A DNA stretch of 64,000 bases from Comamonas testosteroni (lineage in GTDB: Bacteria; Pseudomonadota; Gammaproteobacteria; Burkholderiales; Burkholderiaceae_C). Made by a program: the position numbers and the translations under genes. How positions within the stretch are numbered: the first letter of the stretch is position 1; every line of letters begins with the position of its first letter. The notes under the pieces are model-generated. The model made no database searches. It was not told the DNA's origin and saw nothing but the letters and a program-made list of their open reading frames with translations. Location of the stretch: the NCBI RefSeq assembly GCF_000761245.1, contig NZ_AWOR01000001.1, positions 372,001 to 436,000 of the forward strand, given 5' to 3'. Below, piece by piece: positions 7,482-16,867 of the stretch.

Positions 7482-10400
7482 ATGAATGTACCGATTGCGT
7501 TGGCTGCCGCCCTCCAGGCCCAGGCTGCCGAACCCGCACGACTGCGCGAGATTCCCTATAACTACACATCGTTCTCTGACCGTGAGATTGTGATTCGTCT
7601 GTTGGGCTCATCCATGTGGGATGTGCTCAATCAGCTGCGTCAGGAACGCCGAACCGGCCGATCTGCCCGCATGCTCTACGAAGTGCTGGGGGATATCTGG
7701 GTTGTGCAGCGCAATCCCTATCTTCAGGATGATCTGATCCACAACCCCGACCGCCGCAAGTCGCTGGTCGAGGCTCTGGAGCATCGCCTGGCCGAGATCG
7801 ACAAGCGCCGCGAGCCCAACGAGGATGCGCTGCGCGATCGGCTGGTGGGTCAGCTGGTGGAGGCGGCCCATCGTGCCGTGCATGAATTCAACGCCACTTT
7901 TGTCGAGGCCGAGCAGCTGCGCCGCCGCGCGCAGAAGACGCTGCGTCGCTATACCGCCAAGGACAACATCAAGTTCGACGGTCTGTCGCGCGTGGCCCAT
8001 GTGACCGATGCGACCGACTGGCGCGTCGAGTACCCGTTTGTCGTGCTGACGCCCGATACCGAAGCCGAAATGGCCGGTCTGGTCAAGGGCTGCATCGAAC
8101 TCGGCCTGACCATCATTCCGCGCGGAGGCGGCACCGGATACACGGGTGGTGCCATACCTTTGACCTGGCGCTCGGTGGTCATCAACACCGAGAAGCTGGA
8201 AGCGCTGAGCGAAGTCGAGATGCGCCAGATTCCCGGCGTGGATCACGAAGTGCCCACCATCTACTCCGAAGCCGGTGTGGTGACACAGCGCGTGGCCGAT
8301 GCGGCCGAGCGCGGCGGCTTTGTGTTTGCCGTGGATCCGACCTCCATCGAAGCCTCCTGCATCGGCGGCAACATCGCCATGAACGCGGGTGGCAAAAAGG
8401 CCGTGCTCTGGGGCACAGCCCTGGACAATCTGGTGTCCTGGCGCATGGTCACGCCCGATGCGCAATGGCTGGAAGTCACACGCCTGGACCACAACCTCGG
8501 CAAGATTCACGATGCCGAGATGGCCTGCTTCGAACTGAAGTACTTCGAGGCGGACGGCAAGACCCATGTGCGCACCGAGCGCCTTGATATTCCCGGTCAC
8601 ACCTTCCGCAAGGAAGGCCTGGGCAAGGACGTGACGGACAAGTTCCTCTCGGGTCTGCCTGGCATCCAGAAGGAAGGCACGGACGGCCTGATCACCAGCG
8701 CGCGCTGGGTGGTGCACCGCATGCCGGCGCATACGCGTACCGTATGCATGGAATTCTTCGGCAATGCCAAGGATGCCGTGCCCTCCATCGTCGAGATCAA
8801 GGACTATATGTTCGCCGAGCAAAAGCGCTCGGGCGTGCTGCTGGCCGGTCTCGAACACCTGGACGACCGCTACCTCAAGGCCGTGGGCTACGCGACCAAG
8901 AGCAAGAAGGGCAACGGCCGTCTGCCCAAGATGGTGCTGCTGGGCGATATCGCCGGTGACGATGCCGACGAGGTGGCCCGCGTGGCTGCCGAGGTGGTGC
9001 GCATTGCCAATTCGCGCAACGGCGAGGGCTTTACCGCCGTCAGCGCCGAGGCGCGCAAGAAGTTCTGGCTGGACCGCAAGCGCACGGCAGCGATCTCGCG
9101 CCACACCAACGCCTTCAAGATCAACGAAGACGTGGTGATTCCTCTGCCGCGCATGGCCGAGTACACCGATGGCATCGAGCGCATCAATATCGAGCTGTCG
9201 CTGCGCAACAAGCTCAAGCTCTGCGACGAGCTGAGCGGCTTCTTCAGGCACTCCGACCTGCCTCTGGGCAAGAGCGACGATGCCGGCGACATCCCCAGCG
9301 CCGAGCTGCTGGAAGACCGCGTGCAGCAGGCCCTGGCGCTGGTGGCCGAGGTGCGCGAGCTCTGGCAGGGCTGGCTGGACGGCGTGGCCACGCTGTTCCC
9401 CGAGCTGCAGGACCACCGGTTGCGTGCGAGCTGGAAGACCCAGCTCAAGGAGCCGCTGTCCAAGATTTTCGCGGGCGCTGCCTTCCAGCCGCTGCGCGAG
9501 TCCGTCAACGAGATTCACCAGAAGGTGCTCAAGGGCCGTGTCTGGGTGGCGCTGCACATGCACGCTGGCGACGGCAATGTGCACACCAACATTCCTGTCA
9601 ACTCCGACGACTATGAAATGCTGCAGACCGCGCACGAAGCCGTGGCCCGCATCATGGAGCTGGCGCGCAGTCTGGATGGCGTGATCTCGGGTGAGCACGG
9701 CATCGGCATCACCAAGCTGGAATTTCTCTCGGATGCCGAGCTGGCACCGTTTGCCGATTACAAGAAGCGTGTGGACCCCGAAGGCCGCTTCAACAAGGGC
9801 AAGCTGATCCGCAACGAAGAGTGGGATGCCCTGGCGCACCAGAGTCACGACGGTCGCTCGCCGCGCGAGTCGCTGATGTTTGCCGACCTGACCAACGCCT
9901 ACACGCCCAGCTTCGGCCTGATGGGTTATGAGTCCATCATCATGCAGCAGTCGGACATTGGCGCCATCGCCAACTCCGTCAAGGACTGCCTGCGCTGCGG
10001 CAAGTGCAAGCCCGTGTGCGCCACCCATGTGCCGCGCGCCAATCTGCTGTACTCGCCGCGCAACAAGATCCTGGCCACCTCGCTGCTGGTGGAGGCCTTC
10101 CTCTACGAGGAGCAGACACGCCGTGGCGTGTCCATCAAGCACTGGCAGGAATTCGAGGATGTGGCCGACCACTGCACGGTCTGCCACAAGTGCTTCAATC
10201 CTTGCCCGGTCAAGATCGACTTTGGCGACGTGACCATGAATATGCGCAATCTGCTGCGCAAGATGGACAAGAAGAGCTTCCGTCCCGGCAACAAGCTGGC
10301 CATGGCCATGCTCAATGCCACCAACCCTGACACCATCAAGTTCATGCGCACGGCCATGGTGGGTGTGGGCTTCAAGGCCCAGCGCCTGGCGGCCGACGTG

Positions 10401-11399
10401 CTGGGGGCTGTCGCCAAGAAGCAGACCGCACATCCGCCCGCATCCGTGGGCACGGCTCCCATCAAGGAGCAGGTGATTCACTTCATCAACAAGAAGCTGC
10501 CCGGTGGTCTGCCCACCAAGACGGCGCGCGCCTTGCTGGATATCGAAGACAAGGATTACGTGCCCATCATCCGCGACCCGCAGGCCACCAAGTCGGATAC
10601 CGAGGCGGTGTTCTACTTCCCCGGTTGCGGCTCCGAGCGCCTGTTCAGTCAGGTGGGTCTGGCCACGCAGGCCATGCTCTGGCATGCAGGCGTGCAGACC
10701 GTGCTGCCGCCCGGTTATCTGTGCTGCGGCTATCCCCAGCGCGGCTCGGGCCAGTTCGACAAGGCCGAGAAGATGATCACGGACAACCGTGTGCTCTTCC
10801 ACCGTGTGGCGACCACGCTCAACTATCTGGACATCAAGACCGTGGTGGTGAGCTGCGGCACCTGCTATGACCAGTTGCAGGGCTACCAGTTCGACAAGAT
10901 CTTCCCCGGCTGCCGCATCATCGACATCCACGAATATCTGCTCGAAAAGGGCATCACGCTGCAGAACAAGGGCTCATACCTGTACCACGACCCCTGCCAT
11001 ACGCCCATGAAGCAGCAGGACCCGATGAAGACCGTCAAGGCCTTGATGGGTGACAACGTGCTCAAGAGCGAGCGCTGCTGCGGCGAGTCCGGCACGCTGG
11101 GCGTGACGCGTCCCGACATCTCCACGCAGATCCGTTTCCGCAAGACCGAGGAGATCCGCAAGGGCGAGGCTGCATTGCGCGACAACGGTCAACTGGGCGC
11201 TCAGGACAACGTCAAGATCCTGACCAGCTGCCCCAGCTGCCTGCAGGGCCTGAGCCGCTATGGCAACGATCTGAACAACGGGCTGCTCGAAGCCGACTAC
11301 ATCGTGGTCGAGATGGCGCGCGACATTCTGGGCGAGAACTGGATGGCCGAGTATGTCAATCGCGCCAACCAGGGCGGTATCGAGCGTGTGCTGGTGTGA
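7482..11399 (+). CDS. Giant FAD/iron-sulfur D-lactate dehydrogenase-like oxidoreductase (DUF3683 N-terminus)
   Basis: This 1305-residue fusion combines a flavin dehydrogenase with an electron-accepting Fe-S module. About residues 1-170 are the DUF3683 region. A PCMH-type FAD-binding domain follows, with [15 protein letters not shown] and [12 protein letters not shown]. The C-terminal flavin-oxidase domain has [14 protein letters not shown] and [13 protein letters not shown]. Two ferredoxin-like clusters are at about residues 835 ([11 protein letters not shown]) and 897 ([12 protein letters not shown]), then two CCG domains at about 1081 (CCGYPQRG) and 1198 (CCGESGTLG), as in GlpC/LldE-type subunits. 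It should oxidise a D-2-hydroxy acid such as D-lactate and pass electrons to the quinone pool. The start at 7482 has no good ribosome-binding site, so the exact N-terminus is uncertain. Substrate is inferred. Confidence 0.88.
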   Translation: MNVPIALAAALQAQAAEPARLREIPYNYTSFSDREIVIRLLGSSMWDVLNQLRQERRTGRSARMLYEVLGDIWVVQRNPYLQDDLIHNPDRRKSLVEALEHRLAEIDKRREPNEDALRDRLVGQLVEAAHRAVHEFNATFVEAEQLRRRAQKTLRRYTAKDNIKFDGLSRVAHVTDATDWRVEYPFVVLTPDTEAEMAGLVKGCIELGLTIIPRGGGTGYTGGAIPLTWRSVVINTEKLEALSEVEMRQIPGVDHEVPTIYSEAGVVTQRVADAAERGGFVFAVDPTSIEASCIGGNIAMNAGGKKAVLWGTALDNLVSWRMVTPDAQWLEVTRLDHNLGKIHDAEMACFELKYFEADGKTHVRTERLDIPGHTFRKEGLGKDVTDKFLSGLPGIQKEGTDGLITSARWVVHRMPAHTRTVCMEFFGNAKDAVPSIVEIKDYMFAEQKRSGVLLAGLEHLDDRYLKAVGYATKSKKGNGRLPKMVLLGDIAGDDADEVARVAAEVVRIANSRNGEGFTAVSAEARKKFWLDRKRTAAISRHTNAFKINEDVVIPLPRMAEYTDGIERINIELSLRNKLKLCDELSGFFRHSDLPLGKSDDAGDIPSAELLEDRVQQALALVAEVRELWQGWLDGVATLFPELQDHRLRASWKTQLKEPLSKIFAGAAFQPLRESVNEIHQKVLKGRVWVALHMHAGDGNVHTNIPVNSDDYEMLQTAHEAVARIMELARSLDGVISGEHGIGITKLEFLSDAELAPFADYKKRVDPEGRFNKGKLIRNEEWDALAHQSHDGRSPRESLMFADLTNAYTPSFGLMGYESIIMQQSDIGAIANSVKDCLRCGKCKPVCATHVPRANLLYSPRNKILATSLLVEAFLYEEQTRRGVSIKHWQEFEDVADHCTVCHKCFNPCPVKIDFGDVTMNMRNLLRKMDKKSFRPGNKLAMAMLNATNPDTIKFMRTAMVGVGFKAQRLAADVLGAVAKKQTAHPPASVGTAPIKEQVIHFINKKLPGGLPTKTARALLDIEDKDYVPIIRDPQATKSDTEAVFYFPGCGSERLFSQVGLATQAMLWHAGVQTVLPPGYLCCGYPQRGSGQFDKAEKMITDNRVLFHRVATTLNYLDIKTVVVSCGTCYDQLQGYQFDKIFPGCRIIDIHEYLLEKGITLQNKGSYLYHDPCHTPMKQQDPMKTVKALMGDNVLKSERCCGESGTLGVTRPDISTQIRFRKTEEIRKGEAALRDNGQLGAQDNVKILTSCPSCLQGLSRYGNDLNNGLLEADYIVVEMARDILGENWMAEYVNRANQGGIERVLV

Positions 11400-11400
11400 T

Positions 11401-11516
11401 GCCCCCTGAGTCGCTTCGCGCCCTCCCCCAAAGGGAGGGCGACACCCTCGGCGCAGAGCGGCGGGGCCGCCTAGGCCCTTCCTCGGTGTCTCTGGCCTGC
11501 GCTGGGGTCACATCGC
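11401..11516 (+). repeat. Intergenic repeat family A, copy 3
   Basis: It begins CCCCCTGAGTCGCTTCGC 2 nt after the oxidoreductase stop codon, then carries GCGCCCTCCCCC, GGGAGGGCGACACCCTCGG and a CGGGGCCGCC block, ending near GCTGGGG. It has the same orientation as the upstream gene. Confidence 0.75.
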
Positions 11517-11554
11517 AGTGATGCGGGTAAGAAGCATTGCAATGGAGATTTCAG

Positions 11555-11992
11555 ATGTTGGTTGAAAATTGTCCTCTGTGTGCAACCGATGGCGGCGCAT
11601 TGGTCTGGAGCGGTGAGAAGCTGCGTGTGATCCGGGCCGCCGAGGAGGGCTTTCCGGCCTTTTATCGCGTGGTCTGGAATGACCATGCGGCCGAGTTCTC
11701 GGATCTGAGCGCGACGGACCGCATTGTCTGCATGGATGCCGTGGCTCTGGTCGAGCGTGTACTGCGCGAGCAGCTGGCTCCGACCAAGATCAACCTGGCG
11801 GCTCTCGGTAATATGGTGGCGCACCTGCACTGGCATGTGATTGCGCGCTATGACTGGGACAGCCACTTTCCCGCTTCGGTCTGGGCTGCGGCCCAGCGCG
11901 AGCGCGATCAAGAGCGCGAAGCCGAGATTGCCCGCCAGCTGCCGCAGGTGGATGAAGTGCTGCAAAAGGCGCTGGCCCTCTGGGCCGCGTGA
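11555..11992 (+). CDS. HIT-family (histidine triad) protein
   Basis: This 145-residue protein of the HIT superfamily of nucleotide-binding hydrolases and transferases carries the triad HLHWHVIARY, with an upstream CPLC motif that may bind metal. The usual activity of the family is hydrolysis of nucleoside phosphoramidates or dinucleoside polyphosphates; the physiological substrate here is unknown. The ATG at 11555 is preceded by GGAG at a suitable distance and is preferred over a TTG six codons earlier. A terminator follows, so this gene is transcriptionally separate from the DUF971 gene behind it. Confidence 0.9.
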   Translation: MLVENCPLCATDGGALVWSGEKLRVIRAAEEGFPAFYRVVWNDHAAEFSDLSATDRIVCMDAVALVERVLREQLAPTKINLAALGNMVAHLHWHVIARYDWDSHFPASVWAAAQRERDQEREAEIARQLPQVDEVLQKALALWAA

Positions 11993-12018
11993 TGTTTTCC
12001 ATCTCCGTCGGGAGATTC

Positions 12019-12044
12019 AAAGGGCAGCTTGAGGCTGCCCTTTT
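12019..12044 (+). terminator. Terminator after the HIT gene
   Basis: The stem AGGGCAGC/GCTGCCCT with loop TTGAG is preceded by A and followed by TTTT. It lies 27 nt after the HIT stop codon. Confidence 0.85.
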
Positions 12045-12066
12045 ATGCATTGATTAGGAGAGAACC

Positions 12067-12486
12067 ATGGCAGGACTGCAAGTCAACACTCCCACCCCTC
12101 AGTCGCTGACCGTGCATGGTGCATCACGCGTACTGGAGGTCTCTTATTCGGACGGCAAGACTTTCCGCATTCCGTTCGAGTTGCTGCGCGTGTACTCGCC
12201 CTCGGCCGAGGTGCAAGGTCATGGCCCGGGCCAGGAGGTGCTGCAGACCGGCAAGCGCGATGTGGGCATCAACACCATCGAGCCGGTGGGCAACTACGCC
12301 ATCAAGCCGTTCTTCAGCGATGGGCACGAAAGCGGTCTGTACACCTGGGAATACCTCTACCAGCTGGGCAGCCAGCAGGATGCTCTGTGGCAGCAATATC
12401 TGCAGCGCCTTGAAGAGGCCGGGATGGATCGCGACACGCCCATGCCCGAGAAGGGCGCCGGCGGTCATGGCTGCAGCGTGCATTGA
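12067..12486 (+). CDS. DUF971 / gamma-butyrobetaine hydroxylase-like N-terminal domain protein
   Basis: This 139-residue protein consists of the DUF971 domain, which is also found at the N-terminus of gamma-butyrobetaine hydroxylases and in proteins linked to Fe-S metabolism. The conserved segments are LEVSYSDGKTFRIPFELLRVYSPSAEV and GLYTWEYLYQLG. A C-terminal GGHGCSVH with a cysteine and two histidines could bind metal. It precedes ubiE, an arrangement frequent in betaproteobacteria. The ATG follows TAGGAGAG at a good spacing. No catalytic role can be assigned. Confidence 0.88.
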   Translation: MAGLQVNTPTPQSLTVHGASRVLEVSYSDGKTFRIPFELLRVYSPSAEVQGHGPGQEVLQTGKRDVGINTIEPVGNYAIKPFFSDGHESGLYTWEYLYQLGSQQDALWQQYLQRLEEAGMDRDTPMPEKGAGGHGCSVH

Positions 12487-12569
12487 GCTTTGACTGCCAC
12501 AGGGCTTGCATGTCGGCTCAAAAGCCGGCAGCAACGTCCCGTACACGCCACATAGCCCATGCGTACGGC

Positions 12570-12665
12570 ACAGGGTTATTGAGGCTGGTGCTATATTTAC
12601 AATAGCTTTAAGCGCTCATGAAATAAGCGCTCAAGGCGAATTCTTTCAAAAAACCATAGTGCTTC
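12570..12665. repeat. AT-richer intergenic repeat family B, copy 2
   Basis: The stretch before ubiE holds an AGCGCTCAT/ATAAGCGCT inverted pair, GAATTC and ACCATAGTGCTTC, motifs that also recur before folE and upstream of the FecR/LysM gene. With the preceding CGGCTCAAAAGCCG hairpin it fills the 244-bp spacer. Confidence 0.45.
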
Positions 12666-12730
12666 AAAGCCTGTAGTCATACGGGGTTGTCGCTGTACGC
12701 GCAAGCACTGCCTGCTTAGCATTCTTTGTT

Positions 12731-13462
12731 ATGAGCTCCACACACTTCGGATTCCAGACTGTTGATGAAAGCGAGAAGGCATCGCGCGTACGCGGGGTGT
12801 TCGACTCCGTGGCGTCCAAGTACGACGTCATGAACGACGTGATGTCGGGTGGACTGCACCGCGCCTGGAAGGCTTACACGCTGATGGTGGCCAACCTCAA
12901 GGAAGGCGACAAGGCGCTGGACATCGCGGGCGGCACAGGGGATCTGTCCCTGGCTTTTTCCAAGAAGGTGGGAGCCAGCGGTCAGGTGGTGCACACCGAC
13001 ATCAATGAAGCCATGCTGCGCGTGGGGCGTGACCGTTTGACCGACAAGGGCGTGATCCTGCCCACGCTGGTCTGCGATGCTGAAAAGCTGCCCTTCCCCG
13101 ACAACTATTTCGATCTGGTCAGCGTAGCCTTCGGCCTGCGCAATATGACGCACAAGGATGCAGCGCTCAAGGAAATGAACCGCGTGCTGCGCCCCGGCGG
13201 CAAGCTGCTGGTGCTGGAGTTCTCCAAGGTGGCCAAACCGCTGGAGAAGGCCTATGACTGGTACTCGTTCAAGATTTTGCCGACCATGGGCAAGATGATT
13301 GCCGGCGACGCCGAAAGCTATCGCTATCTGGCTGAGTCCATCCGCATGCACCCAGGCCAGAAGGAGCTCAAGGCCCTGATGCAGCAATGCGGCTTTGGCC
13401 ATGTGGACTATCACAACATGACAGGAGGCGTCTGTGCCTTGCATGTGGGAATCAAGTGTTAA
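12731..13462 (+). CDS. ubiE: Ubiquinone/menaquinone C-methyltransferase
   Basis: This 243-residue SAM-dependent methyltransferase C-methylates the benzoquinol ring in ubiquinone synthesis (and demethylmenaquinone where that is made). The SAM-binding glycine motif is [15 protein letters not shown]; upstream [21 protein letters not shown] and downstream [26 protein letters not shown] are strong UbiE signatures. The C-terminus [15 protein letters not shown] is typical. Length equals the family norm. It heads a row of quinone genes: ubiE, the Tim44-like gene, ubiJ and ubiB. Confidence 0.96.
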   Translation: MSSTHFGFQTVDESEKASRVRGVFDSVASKYDVMNDVMSGGLHRAWKAYTLMVANLKEGDKALDIAGGTGDLSLAFSKKVGASGQVVHTDINEAMLRVGRDRLTDKGVILPTLVCDAEKLPFPDNYFDLVSVAFGLRNMTHKDAALKEMNRVLRPGGKLLVLEFSKVAKPLEKAYDWYSFKILPTMGKMIAGDAESYRYLAESIRMHPGQKELKALMQQCGFGHVDYHNMTGGVCALHVGIKC

Positions 13463-13513
13463 GTGCGCCCTGTGCGCAGATTTGTAGCGACTTTCTATAA
13501 GAAGGGAGATGAG

Positions 13514-14515
13514 ATGAAGAAACTTTGGTCAATCGCCTTGGTGGCAATGCTGGTGGTGGCACATGGTCAGGCCGATGCAAAACGCATGGGCGGTGGCTCA
13601 TCGTTCGGCAAGCAGTCGGGCAACGTCACTCAACGCGAAGCATCTCGTGCTCCCGCTCAGAATGCCCAGCAGGCTCCGCAGCAAAATGCGGCGCAGCAAA
13701 ACCGTGCTGCTCCGCCTGCAGCGGCTCCGGCCGCTGCACCCAAGAAGCCATGGGGCGCCATGCTGGGCGGCCTGGCCGCAGGCCTGGGCCTGGCCTGGCT
13801 GGCCAACTCGCTGGGCATGGGCGAAGCCTTTGCCAATATGCTGATGTTCGGTCTGCTGGCCATGGTGATCATGGTGGTGGTCGGCATGATCATGCGCCGT
13901 CGCAAGGCAGCGCCTGCCGTGCAGAACACTGGCAGTCCATTCGCCTTTCAGGGCGCAGGCAATCTGGGCGGTGATGTGAATGCACCTCAGGCACGCCAGT
14001 ACAACCCCGAAAAAGTGGGCAATGACGCGTCGGCTCGTCCTTGGGAGCAGAACCATATTCCCGAAGCCGCAGCTGCAGCTGGCGGCTCCATGATCGGCTC
14101 TGCCCTGTCGGGTTCGCAGAACTGGGGCGTGCCTGCAGACTTCGATGCCGACGGCTTTCTCACTGCAGCCAAGCGCAACTTCGTGACGCTGCAGTCGGCC
14201 TGGGATCGTTCCGACATCACCACTTTGCGCTCCATGATGACCGACGAGATGCTCACGGAAATTCGTGGTCAGCTGTCCGAGCGTGAGACGCAGCGCGCGG
14301 GCGAGCCCAATCACACCGATGTGTTGATGATCGATGCGCAACTGCTGGGCATCGAAGACCTGGGCAATGGCTATATGGCCAGCGTCGAGTTCTCCGGCAT
14401 GATCCGCGAAGAGGCATCGGCAGGCCCCAGCCCCTTCCGTGAAGTCTGGAACATGACCAAGCCCAAGAGTGGCACCAGCGGCTGGCTGGTGGCAGGTGTG
14501 CAGGCGCTGCAATAA
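13514..14515 (+). CDS. Tim44-like domain membrane protein
   Basis: This 333-residue protein has a signal peptide (MKKLWSIALVAMLVVAHGQADA) and then a low-complexity segment rich in Ala, Gln and Pro. Two closely spaced hydrophobic segments are at about residues 95-110 and 115-137, followed by RRRK. The C-terminal about 130 residues form a Tim44-like (NTF2-fold) domain with FLTAAKRNFVTLQSAWDRSD and LRSMMTDEM. In mitochondria Tim44 tethers the import motor; bacterial versions have no established biochemical role. AAGGGAGAT provides the ribosome-binding site for the ATG at 13514. The location between ubiE and ubiJ suggests, but does not prove, a link to membrane-bound quinone synthesis. Confidence 0.88.
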   Translation: MKKLWSIALVAMLVVAHGQADAKRMGGGSSFGKQSGNVTQREASRAPAQNAQQAPQQNAAQQNRAAPPAAAPAAAPKKPWGAMLGGLAAGLGLAWLANSLGMGEAFANMLMFGLLAMVIMVVVGMIMRRRKAAPAVQNTGSPFAFQGAGNLGGDVNAPQARQYNPEKVGNDASARPWEQNHIPEAAAAAGGSMIGSALSGSQNWGVPADFDADGFLTAAKRNFVTLQSAWDRSDITTLRSMMTDEMLTEIRGQLSERETQRAGEPNHTDVLMIDAQLLGIEDLGNGYMASVEFSGMIREEASAGPSPFREVWNMTKPKSGTSGWLVAGVQALQ

Positions 14516-14550
14516 GCGCAGCAGGTTTGGATCCACTCGCGGTCAGCGCG

Positions 14551-14628
14551 AGGGGCACCAAGCAAGGGCCGCCCCGCAGCGATGGTGCCGTCCCCCTTGG
14601 GGGGAAGGCGCAAAGCGCCACAGGGGGG
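14551..14628 (-). repeat. Intergenic repeat family A, copy 4
   Basis: On the minus strand it reads CCCCCCTGTGGCGCTTTGCG, then CCTTCCCCCC and GGGGGACGGCACC, followed by GCTGCGGGGCGGCCC. It is the only copy whose CCCCCTG end is not next to a stop codon; it lies just upstream of the ubiJ start hairpin. Confidence 0.7.
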
Positions 14629-14648
14629 AATCAATTTCATGAATAATC

Positions 14649-14677
14649 GGGGACTATGGCAACACAGTCCCCTTTTT
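14649..14677 (+). terminator. Terminator-like hairpin with the ubiJ start codon in its loop
   Basis: GGGGACT (14649-14655) pairs perfectly with AGTCCCC (14666-14672); the 10-nt loop holds the ubiJ ATG at 14656, and TTTTTC follows the stem. It has the form of an intrinsic terminator, so it could end the Tim44-gene transcript or occlude ubiJ initiation. Confidence 0.6.
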
Positions 14678-15267
14678 CTTTTCTGGGCGGTCTCGTCGAA
14701 CGCGTGATGGCCGGTCCCCAAGCTCCTGAATGGCTGGTGAGTGAAATGCACCAGCGTCTGGTGCTTTTCCTCAATCATGTGCTGATGCAGGAAAAAGAGG
14801 CCACGGATCGCCTCGTGCGCCAGAAGGGGCGTATTGCGCGTGTGCAATGGCGCCAGTATTCGGTCGCCTTGCTGGTCACTCCTGCTGGCCTGTTCGACGT
14901 GGCTCCGGCCGAGGCCGCGCCCGATCTGATGCTGGAAGTCACCGAGACCTCTCCTTTGTCGCTGGCTCAGACTGCCTTGCGCGGGGACAAGCCCAGCATT
15001 CGCATCGAAGGCGATGTGCAGTTTGCCGCCGAGATCAATTGGCTGGTGGATAACGTCAAGTGGGATGTGGAGGAAGATCTGGCTCGCCTGATTGGCGATG
15101 TGCCGGCCCACACAATTGGCAAGGTTGCACGCACGGCCGCACAGGGGCTGCGTCAGTTCGTCGGCGCACGCATGGGCAGCAAGTCTGCCTCTGCTGCCGA
15201 TGTGGCCAATCCTGTCAGCACGGTACCCGTGGCAGCCATGCCCGGAGCCGATTACACACAGCCATGA
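14656..15267 (+). CDS. ubiJ: Ubiquinone biosynthesis accessory factor UbiJ
   Basis: This 203-residue SCP2-fold protein belongs to the UbiJ family. UbiJ binds ubiquinone intermediates and organises the aerobic Ubi enzyme complex. The N-terminal [12 protein letters not shown] helix and the SCP2 core, with [21 protein letters not shown] and [35 protein letters not shown], fit the family. There is no clear ribosome-binding site, and the start codon lies in the loop of a stable hairpin. The stop codon overlaps the ubiB start by 4 nt (ATGA), so the two are translationally coupled, the order seen in many proteobacteria. Confidence 0.9.
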   Translation: MATQSPFSFLGGLVERVMAGPQAPEWLVSEMHQRLVLFLNHVLMQEKEATDRLVRQKGRIARVQWRQYSVALLVTPAGLFDVAPAEAAPDLMLEVTETSPLSLAQTALRGDKPSIRIEGDVQFAAEINWLVDNVKWDVEEDLARLIGDVPAHTIGKVARTAAQGLRQFVGARMGSKSASAADVANPVSTVPVAAMPGADYTQP

Positions 15268-16832
15268 GCCGCTTTCTGCGAGGCTGGGCCATCCTCTGGG
15301 TGGTGTTTCGTTATGGACTCGACGAGCTGGTGCTCTCCGGGATTCCCCATCCGCGCCTGCGCAGCCTGCGCGGCGTGCTGACCTTCGGTCGCAAGCTGGA
15401 CAAGCCACGTGGCGTGCGCCTGCGCGAAGCGCTGGAGGAGCTGGGACCCATCTTCGTGAAGTTCGGTCAGGTGCTGTCCACCCGCAGCGACCTGATGCCG
15501 CCCGATGTGGCCGAGGAGCTGGCCAAGCTGCAGGATCGCGTGCCGCCGTTCGATTCCCAGATCGCGGTGGACACCATCGAGCGTTCCTTTCGCAAGCCGC
15601 TGGAGCAGATCTTCATCAGCTTCGAGCGTGAGCCCGTGGCCAGCGCGTCCATCGCCCAGGTGCACTTTGCCAGGGTCCGCAACAAGGCCGGCATCGAGCA
15701 TGATGTCGCCGTCAAGGTGCTGCGCCCGGGCATGAAGTCCGTGATCGACAAGGATCTGGCACTGATGCACATGATGGCGAGCTGGCTGGAAAAGCTCTCC
15801 CATGATGGCAAGCGGCTCAAGCCCAAGGAAGTGGTTGCCGAGTTCGACAACTATCTGCATGACGAGCTGGACCTGATCCGCGAAGCCTCCAATGCCGCGC
15901 AGCTGCGCCGCAATATGGATGGGCTGGATCTGGTGCTGATCCCCGAGATCTACTGGGATTACTGCCACACCGATGTGATGGTGATGGAGCGCATGAAGGG
16001 CGTGCCCATCAGCCAGGTCGAGCGCCTGCGCGAAGCCGGCGTGGACATCCCCAAGCTGGCGCGCGATGGCGTGACCATCTTCTTTACCCAGGTGTTCCGC
16101 GACGGCTTCTTTCATGCCGACATGCACCCGGGCAACATCATGGTCAGCCTGGAGCCCGATACCTTCGGGCGCTATATCTCGCTGGACTTCGGCATCGTCG
16201 GCACGCTGACCGAGTTCGACAAGGAATACCTGGCGCAGAACTTCCTGGCCTTCTTTCGCCGCGACTACAAGCGCGTTGCCGCCTTGCATGTGGAAAGCGG
16301 CTGGGTGCCGGCCACGACGCGCGTCGAGGAGCTGGAGGCGGCCATTCGTGCCGTCTGCGAGCCTTATTTCGACCGGCCGCTGGCCGAAATCTCGCTGGGC
16401 ATGGTGCTGATGCGCCTGTTCCAGACCTCGCGCCGTTTCCAGGTCGAGATTCAGCCCCAGCTGGTGCTGCTGCAAAAGACGCTGCTCAATATCGAAGGCC
16501 TGGGGCGTCAGCTCGACCCCAACCTCGATCTGTGGAGCACGGCCAAGCCGTTTCTCGAGAAATGGATGCTGGACCAGATGGGGCCGCAGCGCCTATGGCA
16601 TGAGCTGCAGGCACAGGCGCCGCGCTACGCCAAGATCCTGCCCGACATTCCGCGGGTGTTGCACCAATATCTGTCCAGGCATGGAGCCGGCAATGACAGC
16701 GAGGCCCTGCTCAAAGAGCTGCTGCAGCAGCAGAAAACGACAAACCGTTTGCTGCAGGCCATCCTCTGCGGCGGCATCGGTTTCGTCATCGGGCTGGTGG
16801 TGTTGCAGGTTCTGCTGCGCATCCGCTTCTGA
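15264..16832 (+). CDS. ubiB: Ubiquinone biosynthesis atypical kinase/ATPase UbiB
   Basis: This 522-residue ABC1/ADCK-family protein is an ATPase required for ubiquinone synthesis. The family-specific KxGQ motif appears as [16 protein letters not shown] in the N-terminal extension. An alanine-rich loop ([14 protein letters not shown]), the catalytic-loop HADMHPGN and the metal-binding SLDFGIVG follow. Hydrophobic segments at the extreme C-terminus ([18 protein letters not shown]) anchor it in the inner membrane. The ATG at 15264 overlaps the ubiJ stop; upstream in-frame codons would run back through ubiJ in another frame. Confidence 0.96.
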   Translation: MSRFLRGWAILWVVFRYGLDELVLSGIPHPRLRSLRGVLTFGRKLDKPRGVRLREALEELGPIFVKFGQVLSTRSDLMPPDVAEELAKLQDRVPPFDSQIAVDTIERSFRKPLEQIFISFEREPVASASIAQVHFARVRNKAGIEHDVAVKVLRPGMKSVIDKDLALMHMMASWLEKLSHDGKRLKPKEVVAEFDNYLHDELDLIREASNAAQLRRNMDGLDLVLIPEIYWDYCHTDVMVMERMKGVPISQVERLREAGVDIPKLARDGVTIFFTQVFRDGFFHADMHPGNIMVSLEPDTFGRYISLDFGIVGTLTEFDKEYLAQNFLAFFRRDYKRVAALHVESGWVPATTRVEELEAAIRAVCEPYFDRPLAEISLGMVLMRLFQTSRRFQVEIQPQLVLLQKTLLNIEGLGRQLDPNLDLWSTAKPFLEKWMLDQMGPQRLWHELQAQAPRYAKILPDIPRVLHQYLSRHGAGNDSEALLKELLQQQKTTNRLLQAILCGGIGFVIGLVVLQVLLRIRF

Positions 16833-16867
16833 GCTTTCCCTTCCTTTAGAGTTCGAGGAGTGCCAGC

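Noticed and set aside
7608..10931. 1107-codon open frame on the minus strand
   Set aside because: It is exactly antisense to the FAD/Fe-S oxidoreductase; the high third-position GC of that gene keeps the opposite strand open. The translation is rich in His, Gln and Leu without any domain.
13620..13745. Tandem repeat in the Tim44-like gene
   Set aside because: The Ala/Gln/Pro-rich stretch is low-complexity coding sequence without a regular DNA repeat unit.
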